This document shows, in pieces, positions 15,152 to 15,545 of a DNA stretch of 15,545 nucleotides. The position numbers and the translations under genes were made by a program. The DNA lies in assembly GCF_937997595.1 (NCBI RefSeq), contig NZ_CALKTS010000303.1:1-15545 (forward strand). The letters run 5' to 3'. The stretch's first letter is position 1. Every line of letters begins with the position of its first letter. The notes below the pieces were generated by a model. It was not told where the DNA came from and made no database searches. It saw nothing but the letters and a program-made list of their open reading frames with translations. Origin of the DNA: an uncultured Campylobacter sp. (lineage in GTDB: Bacteria > Campylobacterota > Campylobacteria > Campylobacterales > Campylobacteraceae).

Positions 15152-15545
15152 TGTCATCAGATGCAGACAATAAAACGATAGTTATCTTTGAAATTTTAAA
15201 AAAGTTAGTTGCAAAGCAAGAAATTTATCTTACCGATACAGAGCTTTTAGATGAGTTAAGGATTAAGGAAAGAACGCTTAGAAGGTATATGGGCGAAATC
15301 GACAAGCTATTTCCAGACGCTTTTAGGATAGAAAGCAAGCTCATGGGGCATGGCAAGAGACCGGTAAAAGTATTAAGAGTATATGACAAAAACAAAGATA
15401 TAATCGGCGTTTTAAAATGTCTTTTAGAATATGGCAATGATCTAGGCTGGTTAATTAGTTTATTAAACGAAAATGATCCTAGGTTGTTTAACGATTTAGA
15501 TAAACATGAAAAAGAGAAGGTATCTGAACAATTAAAAGAGGATTC
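15151..15545 (+). CDS. WYL-type transcriptional regulator, N-terminal part (cut by window end)
   Basis: The frame is open from the ATG at 15151 to the right edge (131 codons seen). It overlaps the csx20 stop as TAATG, with AGGAG six to ten bases upstream. Residues about 10-55 form a helix-turn-helix: IVIFEILKKLVAKQEIYLTD, then ELLDELRIKERTLRRYMGEI, with the Arg-Thr-Leu-Arg-Arg recognition helix usual in regulators of the WYL/DeoR-like type. RVYDKNKDIIGVLKCLLEYG follows. The WYL ligand-binding domain itself would lie beyond the window. Such regulators are often found beside CRISPR and other defence loci. It may control this operon, but the target is inferred. Confidence 0.65.
   Translation, partial: MSSDADNKTIVIFEILKKLVAKQEIYLTDTELLDELRIKERTLRRYMGEIDKLFPDAFRIESKLMGHGKRPVKVLRVYDKNKDIIGVLKCLLEYGNDLGWLISLLNENDPRLFNDLDKHEKEKVSEQLKED

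Overview
The window looks like an accessory junction in a Campylobacterota chromosome, most likely a Campylobacter. Three things suggest this: an iron-uptake cluster (ChaN lipoprotein, ExbB, ExbD, TonB and a TonB-dependent receptor) resembling the Cj0177-Cj0181 region of C. jejuni, AT-rich codon use with many AAA/TTT/GAA codons, and compact operons with ATGA and TAATG junctions. By eye the left third is more GC-rich than the right two thirds. I made no database search, so family names rest on recognised motifs and synteny.

Layout. (1) Positions 1-55 hold the 3' part of a tRNA with a CAU anticodon, cut by the window edge. (2) Positions 243-5711, minus strand, hold a TonB-dependent iron/haem acquisition operon, read from right to left: chaN-like lipoprotein, a 295 bp gap, exbB, exbD, tonB and the outer-membrane receptor. 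(3) The intergenic region 5712-5883 carries a good minus-strand promoter and a perfect 19 bp palindrome upstream of chaN. (4) From 5884 to the right edge, plus strand, lies a type III CRISPR-Cas locus of the III-D kind. In order it holds a 5'-truncated cas10, a small Csm3-like RAMP, csx10 (Cas5-like), a double-RAMP Cas7 gene, csx19, a long TIGR03986-like RAMP, a membrane-anchored CARF-like protein, a CARF-HEPN RNase (Csx1/TM1812 family), Csx20 and the start of a WYL-type regulator. No cas6, cas1, cas2 or CRISPR array lies in the window.

How the parts work together. The left operon would import iron or haem: the receptor binds the ligand at the outer membrane, TonB-ExbB-ExbD supplies proton-motive force, and ChaN probably binds haem. 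The right locus would be a crRNA-guided RNA-sensing complex whose Cas10 makes cyclic oligoadenylate (cOA). The CARF proteins downstream would answer that signal (membrane effector and RNase) and Csx20 would probably switch it off.

The main finding is that the surveillance half is damaged while the signalling half is intact. Cas10 keeps only its second Palm domain and C-terminal helices and starts abruptly next to the chaN regulatory region. It has two compensating frameshifts, both placed here at A-runs. The Csm3-like RAMP has an in-frame TAA. The double-RAMP gene is split at an A8 tract that could be recoded or could be decay. Either this is an eroding locus with orphaned effectors, or some of the lesions are sequence errors or recoding sites. 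The nonsense codon and the missing 5' half of cas10 cannot be explained by homopolymer errors.
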